Positions 39,872 to 48,641 of a stretch of 64,000 bases of DNA are shown piece after piece. The stretch spans positions 61,252-125,251 of the forward strand of contig NZ_JAINVH010000024.1 in the NCBI RefSeq assembly GCF_020400825.1. The letters are read 5' to 3'. Both the position numbers and the translations under genes were made by a program. The notes beneath the pieces are model-generated. The model was not told the DNA's origin. It saw nothing but the letters and a program-made list of their open reading frames with translations, and did not search any database. Origin of the DNA: Streptomyces sp. HPF1205 (lineage in GTDB: Bacteria; Actinomycetota; Actinomycetes; Streptomycetales; Streptomycetaceae). Each line of letters opens with the position of its first letter. Position 1 is the stretch's first letter.

Positions 39872-42800
39872 TCACTTTCCGTAGCCGATCGCGAACAGGT
39901 GCACCGTGCCCGAGGCGCCGGTGACCGGCAGGGTCAGCGAGGCGACGGTCTTCGCGGGATCGAGCGGCACCCGTACGGCGAAGACGTACGCCGTGACCGT
40001 GTCGCGGCCGCCGCTCGCCGTGTCGCGGTAGCCGGTGGTCACGGCCTCGGTGTCGCCCGCGACGGGCTTGCTGGAACCACCGTTCAGGGTCCAGTCGGAG
40101 AAGGTGACCGTGGCCTTCGCCGTGGTCCCGTCGGTGTAGGTGACGGTCAGCTCGCCGGGGACGCCGGAGCCGTCGGTGGGGGCGTCGGCCGCGGCGCCGA
40201 GCAGCCCCAGGTAGGCGCCCGAGCTGCCCGCGGGCTGGGCGATGGTCTGCCCCGCCACCTCGATGTTGTCCGGCCGGCCCGCGGCGGACTCGGGCCAGGT
40301 GTACGAGATCCCGTCCGCGGTGACGGTGCTGCCGCCGGTGACGCCGGCCGCGGCCAGGGCGTTCTGCGAGTACGCCCACCCGCCGTCGTCGAATCCGCCG
40401 GTGAACTGGGCGCCGTCGGCGTACACGCCCTCGTTGCTCTGGTACGGCCACAGCTCGCCGGGCTTGGCGACCGCCACGCGCAGGTCGGCCTCGCCGAGGC
40501 GTGTGCCGGTGGCGTGGTCGGTGAGGGTGAAGGACACCGGGTACGCGCCCTCGCTGTCGCCGGCGGTGACCGGCACCTGGGCCTGGACGCTGCCCGCGGC
40601 CGGGACGGCCACGGAACCGGAGGAGGCGCCCAGGGTCACCCCCGAGGGGGCGGTCGCGGCCCAGTCGACGGTGACGGGCCGGTCGCCGAGGTTCGTCAGC
40701 TTCAGCACGCCCTGTCCGGCGCCGCCGGGCGCGATGATCAGTCCGTCGCTGGACGGCCCGGTGGCGGCGAGCACCCGGCCGCCGCCCGTGGTGTCGGACG
40801 GCGGGACCGAGTCGGGCGCCGAGGCCCACGAGGTGTTCGGCGCGGTGCCGAGCGTGTAGTCCAGCGTGCCGGCGCGGCCCAGTTGGGCGAAGGTCAGCCA
40901 CGAGCGGTCCCAGGCGGCGCCGCCGACGGCGAGCGACTGCACGTAGGGCGCGTCGGGGGCGGCCTGCGGGGCGTCGATCCGCACCTGCCGTCCGTTGCCG
41001 AGGGTGACCTGCGCGACGGGGAAGGCGGGGCTGCCCAGCACGAGCGTGTCGGTGCCGGGGGTTTCCGGGTACATGCCGAGCGACGACCACACGTACCAGG
41101 AGCTCATCGCCCCGAGGTCGTCGTTGCCGAAGGAGCCGACCGGCGCGTTGAAGTACAGTTTCCGCTGCGCCTGGCGCACGGCGTCCTGCGTCTTCCACGG
41201 CTGCGCGAGGTAGTCGTACTCCCAGGGGATCTCCACGCTCGGCTCATTGCTCAGGTCGGCGTTGGTCCCGGAGGGGTCCGTGATGTCGCTCAGCAGGCTG
41301 TCGAGGTACGAGGAGTACGCCGCGGCGCCGCCGCGGGCCGTGATCAGCTGGGCGAGGTCGAAGGGCACCATGGGCGTGTACTGCGCCGAGGTGCCCTCGA
41401 CGAAGCCGCTGGAGGTGCCGGGGGTGAAGCCGCCGGCGAACCGGCCGTCCTTGTCGCGGCCCTGCATGTAGCCGGTCTGCGGGTTGAAGGCGTTCATCCA
41501 GTCCTGGGCGCGGGTGGCGAACTTCCGGTAGTCGGCGTCCTTGCCCAGCGCCTTGGCGAAGGACGCCAGGGCGTAGTCGGCGGAGTCGTACTCCAGTTGC
41601 GTGGAGACCGGGCCGTAGAAGTTGCAGCACCCCCATCCGGTCCCGTCCAGCGGGAGGTAGCCCATGGCGTCGCGCACCGACTGGCCGGGGCGGTTGCGGC
41701 TGGGCGCGGTGGCCTCGTGCTCCATGGCCTCCAGCGCGTGGGCGGTGTCGAAGTCCCGGGCGCCGAAGGCGTACGCGTCGGCGATGATGCCGTCGGCCGG
41801 GTCGCCGACCATGACGTAGCTCTCGCCGTTGTTGGAGGCCCACTTGGGCAGCAGGCCGGTCTGGTCGTAGCCGTTGAGCATCGAGGTGACGACGTCGCTC
41901 GCCTGCCTGGGCGCGACCATGGCCATGAGCTGGGTCTGCGAGCGGTAGGTGTCCCAGCCGGAGTAGTTGGCGTACTGCGCCCGCTGGCCCCTGGCGAGCG
42001 TGTGGACCTGGTTGTCCATGCCCATGTACCGGCCGTCCACGTCGGAGAACGTGTTCGGGTGCAGCAGGGCGTGGTACAGCGCGGTGTAGAACTGCGTCTG
42101 CTGGTCGCGGCTGCCGCCGCCGATCCGCACCCGGCCGAGCAGGGCGTTCCAGGCGTCGTGGTTGGCCTCGCGCATCGCGTCGAAGTTCCAGCTCCTGGCC
42201 TCGGCGGCGAGGTTCGCGGACGCGCCGGCGTCGCTGGTGTACGAGACGGCGACGGCCGCCGTGACGGTGCGCTCCTTCGAGGTGTCGAAGGTGAGGTACA
42301 TGCCGTTGGCGCCGGTGACCGGGGCGGAGGCGTTCGGGGAGGCGGTGTTCGGAGAGGCGGTGTTCGGGGAGCCGGTGTTCGGGGAGCCGGTGGAGGTGCC
42401 GTGCACGGTCGGCGCGGGGCGGCCCGGCACGGTGAAGTGCTTCTCGTGGTGCGTGGTCGCCGGCGGCCTGGTCAGGGTCTGCTGCGGCCGGCCCAGGCTC
42501 AGCGCGGTGGCGTCCGGGTCGATGGTGTCGCCGACCCAGGTGCCGCTGCCGGTGAACGCCTGGTCGAACTTGATGTCGAAGTGCAGCGTGTAGCGGTTGG
42601 CGGCGCCGCAGAAGTGCCCGCTGTCGACCGAGCCGCTGACCTCGTGGTCGCTGACCGCCTTCACGCGCGTGCCGTCGACCTGGCTCGCGCCGCTGCTCAG
42701 CTTGAGCAGCAGGTTCGCCCGGGCGCCGGCGGGGAAGGTGAAGCGGCCCAGGCCCGCCCGTGTGGTGTCGGTCAGTTCGGTCCGCACACCGTTCGCGTCG

Positions 42801-43264
42801 GTGACCGAGTAGTAGCCGATACCCGTTTGCTCGTCGGCGTGGCTGAACGGCGCCGCGGTCGAGGAGAGGTTGCCGGACAGGGCGCCGGTGACGGGGAGGA
42901 TGGGCACGTCGCCGGCCACGTCGCAGCCGGGGCCGGAGACGTGGGTGAGGCTGAAGCCGGAGATCTTGCTGTCGTTGTACTCGTAGCCGCCGCCCTGCGT
43001 GCGGTGGGGAGTGGTGTCCGGGCCCCACTGGAGCATGCCGAAGGGCATGTCGGGACCGGGGAAGGTGTTCACCGCGCCGGAAGTCCCGATGAGCGGGTTC
43101 ACCAAGGACGCCGGGTCCTTGACCGTTCCGGTTCCGGCCGCCGCGTGGGCACTGCCGGGGGAAGTGAGCGGCAGGGCCGCGATGCCCAGGACGGACACCA
43201 CGGCCAGTCGCCGACGGATTCGGCCGCGGGAACCACCCGCACTCGAACGCCGTTGTCTGACCAC
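39872..43264 (-). CDS. Secreted GH92 alpha-mannosidase, multi-domain
   Basis: Predicted 1130 residues from GTG 43264, chosen because GGAGG lies six bases upstream; longer starts would lie in the operators. Signal peptide about 1-42 (RRRLAVVSVLGIAALPL ... AHA). The GH92 N-domain starts VNPLIGTSGAVNTFPGPDMPFGM, and the catalytic (alpha/alpha)6 domain has SGWDTYRSQTQL, GSFGNDDLGAMSSWYVW and calcium/acid residues in NEPSVEIPWEYDYL. A C-terminal block (about 830-1130) looks like beta-sandwich NEW3/carbohydrate-binding modules. GH92 enzymes trim alpha-1,2/1,3-mannose from yeast or fungal mannan or N-glycans. A SPNT repeat linker interrupts the N-domain. Confidence 0.93.
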   Translation of the reverse strand: MVRQRRSSAGGSRGRIRRRLAVVSVLGIAALPLTSPGSAHAAAGTGTVKDPASLVNPLIGTSGAVNTFPGPDMPFGMLQWGPDTTPHRTQGGGYEYNDSKISGFSLTHVSGPGCDVAGDVPILPVTGALSGNLSSTAAPFSHADEQTGIGYYSVTDANGVRTELTDTTRAGLGRFTFPAGARANLLLKLSSGASQVDGTRVKAVSDHEVSGSVDSGHFCGAANRYTLHFDIKFDQAFTGSGTWVGDTIDPDATALSLGRPQQTLTRPPATTHHEKHFTVPGRPAPTVHGTSTGSPNTGSPNTASPNTASPNASAPVTGANGMYLTFDTSKERTVTAAVAVSYTSDAGASANLAAEARSWNFDAMREANHDAWNALLGRVRIGGGSRDQQTQFYTALYHALLHPNTFSDVDGRYMGMDNQVHTLARGQRAQYANYSGWDTYRSQTQLMAMVAPRQASDVVTSMLNGYDQTGLLPKWASNNGESYVMVGDPADGIIADAYAFGARDFDTAHALEAMEHEATAPSRNRPGQSVRDAMGYLPLDGTGWGCCNFYGPVSTQLEYDSADYALASFAKALGKDADYRKFATRAQDWMNAFNPQTGYMQGRDKDGRFAGGFTPGTSSGFVEGTSAQYTPMVPFDLAQLITARGGAAAYSSYLDSLLSDITDPSGTNADLSNEPSVEIPWEYDYLAQPWKTQDAVRQAQRKLYFNAPVGSFGNDDLGAMSSWYVWSSLGMYPETPGTDTLVLGSPAFPVAQVTLGNGRQVRIDAPQAAPDAPYVQSLAVGGAAWDRSWLTFAQLGRAGTLDYTLGTAPNTSWASAPDSVPPSDTTGGGRVLAATGPSSDGLIIAPGGAGQGVLKLTNLGDRPVTVDWAATAPSGVTLGASSGSVAVPAAGSVQAQVPVTAGDSEGAYPVSFTLTDHATGTRLGEADLRVAVAKPGELWPYQSNEGVYADGAQFTGGFDDGGWAYSQNALAAAGVTGGSTVTADGISYTWPESAAGRPDNIEVAGQTIAQPAGSSGAYLGLLGAAADAPTDGSGVPGELTVTYTDGTTAKATVTFSDWTLNGGSSKPVAGDTEAVTTGYRDTASGGRDTVTAYVFAVRVPLDPAKTVASLTLPVTGASGTVHLFAIGYGK
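42330..42389 (-). repeat. Four 15-base tandem repeats coding for an SPNTx linker
   Basis: Four consecutive units (42330-42344, 42345-42359, 42360-42374, 42375-42389) of about GTGTTCGGGGAGCCG, differing at a few positions. In the GH92 protein they encode SPNTG/SPNTA pentapeptides, a flexible loop probably rich in turns. Copy number may vary between strains. Confidence 0.85.
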
Positions 43265-43328
43265 AGATTGCCTCCGCAGTTCGTGCTTCGCGCATGGCGT
43301 CGCCAGGGGACGGATGGCGTCCCCGATC

Positions 43329-43368
43329 GACAACGTTGTCGGCGACAAGGCGATCTGACAACGTTGCC
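43329..43368 (-). promoter_or_regulatory. Pair of LacI-type operators upstream of GH92 gene
   Basis: GACAACGTTGTC at 43329-43340 is a perfect 12-base palindrome; GACAACGTTGCC at 43357-43368 is a one-mismatch copy 28 bases away. A TTGTCA on the minus strand (complement of 43355-43360) with CAACGT 17 bases on could be the promoter, so binding to both sites would cover it. The rest of 43265-43615 holds only the NUDIX ribosome site. Confidence 0.65.
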
Positions 43369-43615
43369 AACCCGCACGAGCGACGAGTAGAACGCGGATG
43401 CCGACGGTGTGTCAATGAGGCGGGCGGGAACCGGTGTTGCGCCCACTCGCACGGCCGCACCTTTCGCACCCGGACGCCCGATTCGGCGCGGCGCGCGGCC
43501 CCGACCGGGCGGACGGGAGTCGCACGGCGGCACGGACCGCACCGCCGAAGGACCGGACGCAACCGTCGGCCCGGACCGGACGGGAGCGCGAAACGGGGGC
43601 AGACTGGAGGGTGTG

Positions 43616-44092
43616 GTGAGCAAACGCAGCGCCGGGATCCTGCCGTTCCGCGGAACGGACGGCGACGAGGTGGAGGTGCTCCTCGGGCACATGGGCGGGC
43701 CGCTGTGGGCCCGGCGGGACGCGGCCGCGTGGAGCGTGATCAAGGGCGAGTACGGGCCGGACGAGGAGCCGCGGGCGGCGGCGCGGCGGGAGTTCGAGGA
43801 GGAACTGGGACTTCCCGTGCCGGACGGCGAGCTGATCCCGCTGGGTGAGGCGAGGCAGCCGAGCGGCAAGGTCGTCACCGTGTGGGCGCTGCGGGCCGAC
43901 CTCGACCCGGACCGGATGGTGCCGGGCACGTTCACCATGGAGTGGCCGCGGGGCTCGGGCCGCCTTCAGGAGTTCCCCGAGATCGACCGGGCCGCCTGGC
44001 TGGGTCTGCCCGAGGCCCGCGACAAGCTCGTCACGGGCCAGCGCATCTTCCTCGACCGCCTGGCCGAGCGCCCGGAGCTGTGGCGGGGCTGA
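43616..44092 (+). CDS. NUDIX hydrolase
   Basis: Predicted 158 residues from GTG 43616 with GGAGG five bases upstream. The NUDIX box is complete: GEYGPDEEPRAAARREFEEELGL (split here as GEYGPDEEP and RREFEEELGL). It resembles the Ap4A/8-oxo-dGTP-like housekeeping group in which the start reads SKRSAGILPFR. It hydrolyses nucleoside diphosphate derivatives; the substrate is not evident. It is convergent with the GH42 gene. Confidence 0.88.
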   Translation: MSKRSAGILPFRGTDGDEVEVLLGHMGGPLWARRDAAAWSVIKGEYGPDEEPRAAARREFEEELGLPVPDGELIPLGEARQPSGKVVTVWALRADLDPDRMVPGTFTMEWPRGSGRLQEFPEIDRAAWLGLPEARDKLVTGQRIFLDRLAERPELWRG

Positions 44093-44167
44093 CGGATCGC
44101 GCCGCCTTGCGCGCGGGCGCCACCGGGCGCGGGACACCGCCGGGCGACCGGGCCGGGCGCGGGCGGG

Positions 44168-46261
44168 TCACGGCTCCTGGCGCAGTACGGCCGCTCCCCG
44201 CGCGGGCAGCCGCAGTTCGCCCGGCGCGACCTGGCGTCCCGTCAGCAGCTCGTGACCGCCGGGCGCCTGCGGAACCGGCAGCGGCCCGTCGGTGTGGTTG
44301 AGCAGGAACAGCCAGGCGCGGGTGCCGTCCGGCGACCAGCGGCGCACCGCCTCGACCCCGGGCAGCGGCGGCGTCAGCTCGGGCGGCACGCCTGCCTCGA
44401 CCGTGAGGCGGACCATCAGGTCGCCGTACGCGGTGTCGTCCAGGCGCGTCGAGAGGTACCAGGCGGTGCCCCGGCCGTAGGAGTGGCGGGTCAGTGCGGG
44501 GCGGCCGGCGAGCATCCCGTGGGTGTAGGTGGTCACCGGCGTCGCGCCCGCCGGTTCGACGCTCTCGCTCCACGCCGTGCCGGTGGAGCCGTCGGACAGC
44601 CGCAGCACCTCGCCCTGGGCGAGCGGGCGGTACTCCTCCACCCGTATCCCCAGCGCCTCCCGCAGCGCGGGCGCCGGGTAGCCGCCGAGCCAGGCCTGGT
44701 GGTGCTCGTCGACGACACCGCTGAAGTGCTGCACCAGCAGCGTTCCGCCGCCGCGCACGTACTCCCGGGCGGCGGCGGCCGCGGTCTCGGACAGCAGGTG
44801 GAGGGCGGGGGCGACGAGCAGCGGGTAGCGGTCGAGGCCGGGGGCCGCGGGGTGGGCGAAGTCGGCGGTGACGCCGGCGTCCCACAGGGCGCGGTGGGCC
44901 CGGCGCAGCGCGCCGTGGTAGTCGAGTTCGGCCGAGGGCGTGCCCTGGACGTCCAGCGCCCACCAGGCGTCCGAGTCGTGCAGCACCGCGGCCCTCGCCC
45001 GTACCCGCGAACCGGCCACCTCCGCCAGCCGGGACACGGCCGCGCCGGTCCCGGTGACCTCGCGGAAGATCCGGGAGTCGGGGCCGGCGTGCGGCACCAT
45101 CGCCGAGTGCCACATCTCGGCGCCCGCCTTGGACTGCCGCCACTGGAAGAACAGGGCGCCTTCCGAACCGTGGGCGATGTGCGCCACCGAGTGCCGCAGC
45201 ACGTCGCCCGGTTCCTTGGGCAGGACACGGTCGCCGCTGTAGAGGGTGTTGGTGCCCTGCTCGATGAGCAGCCACGGCCGGCCGCCGCCGAAGGAGCGGG
45301 CGCGGTCCCCGCCGAACGCGATGTCGGCGGCCGCCTCGATGCCGGGCCCGCACGGGTAGTGGTCGATGCCGACGAAGTCGACCTCGCGGCCGAACGCCCA
45401 CAGGTCCAGGACCTGGTACTCGGGCACCATGAGGTTGGTGACCACCGGGCGGCCGGGGCTGTGCGCGCGGATGGCTTCGCGCTGCTCGCGGTAGCCGGCC
45501 AGCGCCTGGTCGGACCAGAACCGCCGGTAGTCAAGCGTCAGGGCGGGGTTGCGGTGCCACTGGGTGGCGCGCGGCGGCAGGATCTCGTCCCAGGACGCGT
45601 AGCGCTGGCTCCAGAAGGCGGTTCCCCAGGCGTCGTTGAGCTTGTCGAGCGTGCCGTGGCGCCGCCGCAGCCAGGTACGGAAGGCCGCGGCCGCGTGGTC
45701 GCAGTAACAGACGGTGGCGTACTCGTTGTGCACGTGCCACATGGCGACGGCGGGATGGTCGCCGTACCGCTCGGCGAGCGCGGTCGCGATGCGTACGGCG
45801 GCTTCCCGGTAGGCGGGGGCGGCCAGGCAGTAGGTGTCCCGGCTGCCGTGGACCAGCCGCACGCCGTCGGCGGTCACGGGCATGGCGTCGGGGTGCGCGA
45901 GGGTGAACCAGGGCGGCGGTGAGGCGGTGGGCGTGGCCAGGTCGACCGCGACGCCCGCCGCGTGCAGCCGGTCCAGGTGGGCGTCGAGCCGGCCGAAGTC
46001 GTAGCGCCCCTCCTCCGGCTCCAGCAGCGCCCACGAGAACACCCCGACCGTGACGAGGTTGACGCCGGCCCTGGCCATGAGCGCGTCGTCCTCGCGCCAG
46101 ACGGCCTCGTCCCACTGCTCGGGGTTGTAGTCCCCGCCGAACGCGAGCCGCCCGCCGAGCCGCTGTACCAGTCCCCCGGTTGCGACGTCCGCGCCCTGGC
46201 TCGCCGCGGTTCCCGCGGCCCCCGCTCCCCCGGCGGCCCCGCGGTTGGGCTCGACGCTCAT
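44168..46261 (-). CDS. GH42 beta-galactosidase, intracellular
   Basis: Predicted 697 residues from ATG 46261. The first 30 residues are a Gly/Ala tail, then FGGDYNPEQWDEAVWREDDALM, typical of GH42. Acid/base Glu180 is in WHVHNEYA and nucleophile Glu334 in WLLIEQGTN. Later parts match the trimerisation domain (LVAPALHLLS ... YVRGGGTLLV) and a C-terminal beta domain. There is no signal peptide, so it cleaves imported beta-galactosides or similar oligosaccharides. Two AGCGCT-core operator copies precede it. Confidence 0.94.
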   Translation of the reverse strand: MSVEPNRGAAGGAGAAGTAASQGADVATGGLVQRLGGRLAFGGDYNPEQWDEAVWREDDALMARAGVNLVTVGVFSWALLEPEEGRYDFGRLDAHLDRLHAAGVAVDLATPTASPPPWFTLAHPDAMPVTADGVRLVHGSRDTYCLAAPAYREAAVRIATALAERYGDHPAVAMWHVHNEYATVCYCDHAAAAFRTWLRRRHGTLDKLNDAWGTAFWSQRYASWDEILPPRATQWHRNPALTLDYRRFWSDQALAGYREQREAIRAHSPGRPVVTNLMVPEYQVLDLWAFGREVDFVGIDHYPCGPGIEAAADIAFGGDRARSFGGGRPWLLIEQGTNTLYSGDRVLPKEPGDVLRHSVAHIAHGSEGALFFQWRQSKAGAEMWHSAMVPHAGPDSRIFREVTGTGAAVSRLAEVAGSRVRARAAVLHDSDAWWALDVQGTPSAELDYHGALRRAHRALWDAGVTADFAHPAAPGLDRYPLLVAPALHLLSETAAAAAREYVRGGGTLLVQHFSGVVDEHHQAWLGGYPAPALREALGIRVEEYRPLAQGEVLRLSDGSTGTAWSESVEPAGATPVTTYTHGMLAGRPALTRHSYGRGTAWYLSTRLDDTAYGDLMVRLTVEAGVPPELTPPLPGVEAVRRWSPDGTRAWLFLLNHTDGPLPVPQAPGGHELLTGRQVAPGELRLPARGAAVLRQEP

Positions 46262-46313
46262 GACGGCTGTGCCTCTCGTACGTGGTGGACACCGCGGCGC
46301 ACCGCACCGCGAC

Positions 46314-46338
46314 CGAAGCGCTGATATCGAAGCGCTTC
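46314..46338 (-). promoter_or_regulatory. Tandem LacI-type sites upstream of GH42 gene
   Basis: CGAAGCGCT occurs at 46314-46322 and 46328-46336, and the second is extended to the perfect palindrome GAAGCGCTTC (46329-46338). They lie 50-80 bases upstream of the GH42 ATG, in the expected promoter zone. A LacI-family repressor such as the one at 47522-48538 is the likely ligand. Confidence 0.65.
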
Positions 46339-46598
46339 AATGCTGCGGGCGAGACTAGCCACGGGCCACCGGCCTCGACAAGGGCCGCGGCAGGGACTTC
46401 TCCCCCGGTGGTTCTCCCCCGGCGGCGGGAGTTCCGGCCGACGGCGGGCGTCAGGAGGCGGAGCAGGGGCGATCGAGGCGACGGCAGCGGGGGCGGGCGG
46501 CCGGCCGCGGGGCCGCGGGCCGGTGGGCCCGGGCGGACGGCGGGTCACCGGGCGGCGACGGGAAGCACCGGGCGCAGGTCGCGGCGGACCCCGTCCTC

Positions 46599-46608
46599 GA
46601 AGCGCTTC
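46599..46608. promoter_or_regulatory. Second GAAGCGCTTC palindrome in GH42/CE4 divergent region
   Basis: The same perfect decamer as at 46329, here flanked CCTC..CCGAGG. It lies 340 bases from the GH42 start and 225 from the deacetylase start, just before TTGACG (46673-46678), a possible -35 for the deacetylase gene. Confidence 0.5.
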
Positions 46609-46724
46609 CCGAGGCCGTGTCCCCTGCCGTAAGGTGACCGTCGGCCGGCTGCGGCGGTGCGTCGTCCGCCGCTTGACGGTTGCCGCGACCGCGCCTGCTG
46701 TCCGTCCGGCTCCGGCATTTCGGA

Positions 46725-46786
46725 CAGGGCGCGGACAGCAGGGCGCGGACAGCAGGGCGAGGGAAACAGGGCGCGGCAACAGGGCG
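46725..46786 (+). repeat. Five regularly spaced CAGGGCG repeats upstream of the deacetylase gene
   Basis: CAGGGCG starts at 46725, 46739, 46753, 46767 and 46780, spacing 14, 14, 14 and 13 bases, with GCGGACAG between the first copies. The array is non-coding, between a possible -35 (46673) and GTG 46824. It may be a regulator-binding array or a slipped-strand repeat. Confidence 0.7.
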
Positions 46787-46823
46787 CGCACGCGGGCGGG
46801 CCCATTGGGCCGCGAGGAGTGGC

Positions 46824-47477
46824 GTGACGACTTCCGGGACGGCCGGGGACGGTTCGGGGCGGGCCGACGCCCGCACGGGTGCGCGGGTACTGGACGCCAC
46901 CCGGCACCCGGGCCGCCGTCTGGCGCTGACCTTCGACGACGGCCCGAACCCGCCGGACACCACCCGGCTGCTCGCGGTCCTGCGCGCGCACGGTGTCCGC
47001 GCGGTGTTCTTCCTGTGCGGCGACCCCGCGCTGGCCCACCCGGAGGTGGTGCGGGCCATCGCGGCCGGCGGCCACGTCCTGGGCAATCACTCGATGCACC
47101 ACGACGACATGAGCGGGTGGCCGCCCGAGCGGATCCGCGCCGACCTGCTGCGGACCAACGCCGCGATCCGGGCCGCCGTGCCCGGCGTTCCCATCCCGTA
47201 CTTCCGTGCCCCGTACGGGAGTTGGGGCCGCAGCCCCGAGGTCGCCCGGGACCTGGGCATGTGGTCGCTGGGATGGCGGCTGGCGATCGGGGACTGGGAG
47301 CCGCCGGGCACGGACGAGTTGGTGCGGCGGCTGACCGACGGCGCGGCGCCCGGCTCGGTGATCCTCATGCACGACGGGGGCGGCGACCGCGGTCAGACGG
47401 TCTCGGCCGTCGAGCGGTTCGTTCCCCGGTTCCAGGCCCTGGGCTGGTCGTTCGACGATCCGGAGCTCGGCGGCTGA
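46824..47477 (+). CDS. Polysaccharide deacetylase (CE4, NodB-like)
   Basis: Predicted 217 residues from GTG 46824 behind GAGGAG. NodB motifs are present: ALTFDDGPNPPDT (Asp-Asp), GNHSMHHDDM (HSxxH metal site), FRAPYGSWG and a C-terminal LMHDGGGDRGQTV. There is no signal peptide at this start, so it is either cytoplasmic or exported by other means; a longer start would pass through the repeat array. CE4 enzymes remove acetyl groups from chitin oligomers, xylan or peptidoglycan. Near xylan/mannan-type genes, an esterase role on xylo-oligosaccharide is possible. Confidence 0.87.
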   Translation: MTTSGTAGDGSGRADARTGARVLDATRHPGRRLALTFDDGPNPPDTTRLLAVLRAHGVRAVFFLCGDPALAHPEVVRAIAAGGHVLGNHSMHHDDMSGWPPERIRADLLRTNAAIRAAVPGVPIPYFRAPYGSWGRSPEVARDLGMWSLGWRLAIGDWEPPGTDELVRRLTDGAAPGSVILMHDGGGDRGQTVSAVERFVPRFQALGWSFDDPELGG

Positions 47478-47478
47478 C

Positions 47479-47497
47479 CGCGGGCGGACCGCCCGCG
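47479..47497. terminator. Hairpin between convergent deacetylase and LacI genes
   Basis: CGCGGGC (47479-47485), loop GGACC, GCCCGCG (47491-47497), in the 44-base gap between the two stop codons. Confidence 0.55.
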
Positions 47498-47521
47498 CGG
47501 CCCTGGCCCGCCCGCTCCCGG

Positions 47522-48538
47522 TCACCGCGGCGGCGCCGCCGTACTCCTGCGCACGACGAGGCTGGTGGCCAGTTCCATCCGGGTCGTGGCGCTGGCCCCC
47601 GCGTGGAGCCGCAACAGCATCTCGCAGGCCGCCTCGGCCATTTTCCGCAGCGGCTGGTGGACGGTGGTGAGCGCCGGGCGGGACCATTTCGCGACGGCGA
47701 CGTCGTCGTAACCGACCACCGAGACGTCCTCGGGGATGCGCAGGCCGAGGCCGGCGGCGGCCTCCAGGACGCCGATGGCCTGCAGGTCGCTGCCGGCGAA
47801 CACCGCCGTGGGCCGGTCGGGGCGCTCCAGCATGGCCAGCGCGCGGTCGTAGCCGCCCTCGACGTGGAAGTCGCCGTAGGCGACCAGGGACGGATCGGCC
47901 TCCAGGCCGGCGGTGGCCATCGCGGAACGGAAGCCGTCCAGCCGGGCCAGTGAGCACATCATGTCCTCGGGCCCGGTGATGATGCCGATCCTGCGGTGGC
48001 CGCACTCGATGAGGTGGCGGGTGGCGGCCAGGCCGCCGGACCAGTTGGCCGAGCCCACCGAGGGCACGTCCGGCTCGGGGTCACCGGCCGGGTCGATGAT
48101 CACGAACGGGATCGACCGGGATCTGAGCTGCTGTTTGTAAGCCTTGGGCAGTGCGGAGAAGACCAGGATCACACCCAGCGGGCGGCGTCTGAGCACCCCT
48201 TCGATCCACTCGGGGCCGGGCGCGTGGCGGGTGCCGCTCTGCGTGAGCACCACGCTTGCCCCGCTGGTCCGCGCGACCTGCTCGACACCGAGGATCAGCT
48301 CCATCGCCCAGATCGCGTCCAGTTCGTGGAAGACGATCTCGATCAGCGGCACTTCCGGGGTCGAGCGGGTCGAGCGGCGGTAGCCGTGGGCCTCCAGCAG
48401 GCGTTCGACCTTCTGCCGGGTGGGGGCCGATACGTCCTGTCGGCCGTTCAGCACTTTCGAAACTGTCGGCACTGAGACACCAGCAGTTTCGGCGATCTGC
48501 GCCAGGGTCACCTTGCCCGGTCGTTCCTCAGCATCCAT
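47522..48538 (-). CDS. bxlR: LacI-family transcriptional repressor (BxlR-like)
   Basis: Predicted 338 residues from ATG 48538. The helix-turn-helix VTLAQIAETAGVSVPTVSKVLNG at about 10-32 and the hinge are classical, followed by a periplasmic-binding-protein-like sensor domain (LIEIVFHELDAIWAMELILG ... SDLQAIGVLEAA ... SVVGYDDV). It is divergent from a sugar ABC operon with GH3 at its end, the arrangement of bxlR-bxlEFGA of Streptomyces. The inducer is probably xylobiose or a related disaccharide. A CGCTTCAA half-site lies 33 bases upstream of its ATG. Confidence 0.85.
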   Translation of the reverse strand: MDAEERPGKVTLAQIAETAGVSVPTVSKVLNGRQDVSAPTRQKVERLLEAHGYRRSTRSTPEVPLIEIVFHELDAIWAMELILGVEQVARTSGASVVLTQSGTRHAPGPEWIEGVLRRRPLGVILVFSALPKAYKQQLRSRSIPFVIIDPAGDPEPDVPSVGSANWSGGLAATRHLIECGHRRIGIITGPEDMMCSLARLDGFRSAMATAGLEADPSLVAYGDFHVEGGYDRALAMLERPDRPTAVFAGSDLQAIGVLEAAAGLGLRIPEDVSVVGYDDVAVAKWSRPALTTVHQPLRKMAEAACEMLLRLHAGASATTRMELATSLVVRRSTAAPPR

Positions 48539-48596
48539 GAGCCCGCAGCGTACGGCACATCTCCAGGTAACGCTTCAATAACCCGAGGCCCGAGGG

Positions 48597-48625
48597 TTGA
48601 CCCCCATTCGGCCGCGGCCTAGCGT
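48597..48625 (+). promoter_or_regulatory. Promoter of the bxl-like operon
   Basis: TTGACC (48597-48602), 17-base spacer, TAGCGT (48620-48625). The start would be near 48632, leaving a leader of about 50 bases that contains two operator-like palindromes. The -10 is identical to that of the MocA operon. Confidence 0.7.
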
Positions 48626-48641
48626 CACAGCGCGCAGCAAA

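Noticed and set aside
39647..43390. A very long plus-strand open frame opposite the GH92 gene
   Set aside because: It is the antisense shadow of a high-GC3 gene; the minus strand encodes a complete GH92 enzyme with signal peptide and motifs.
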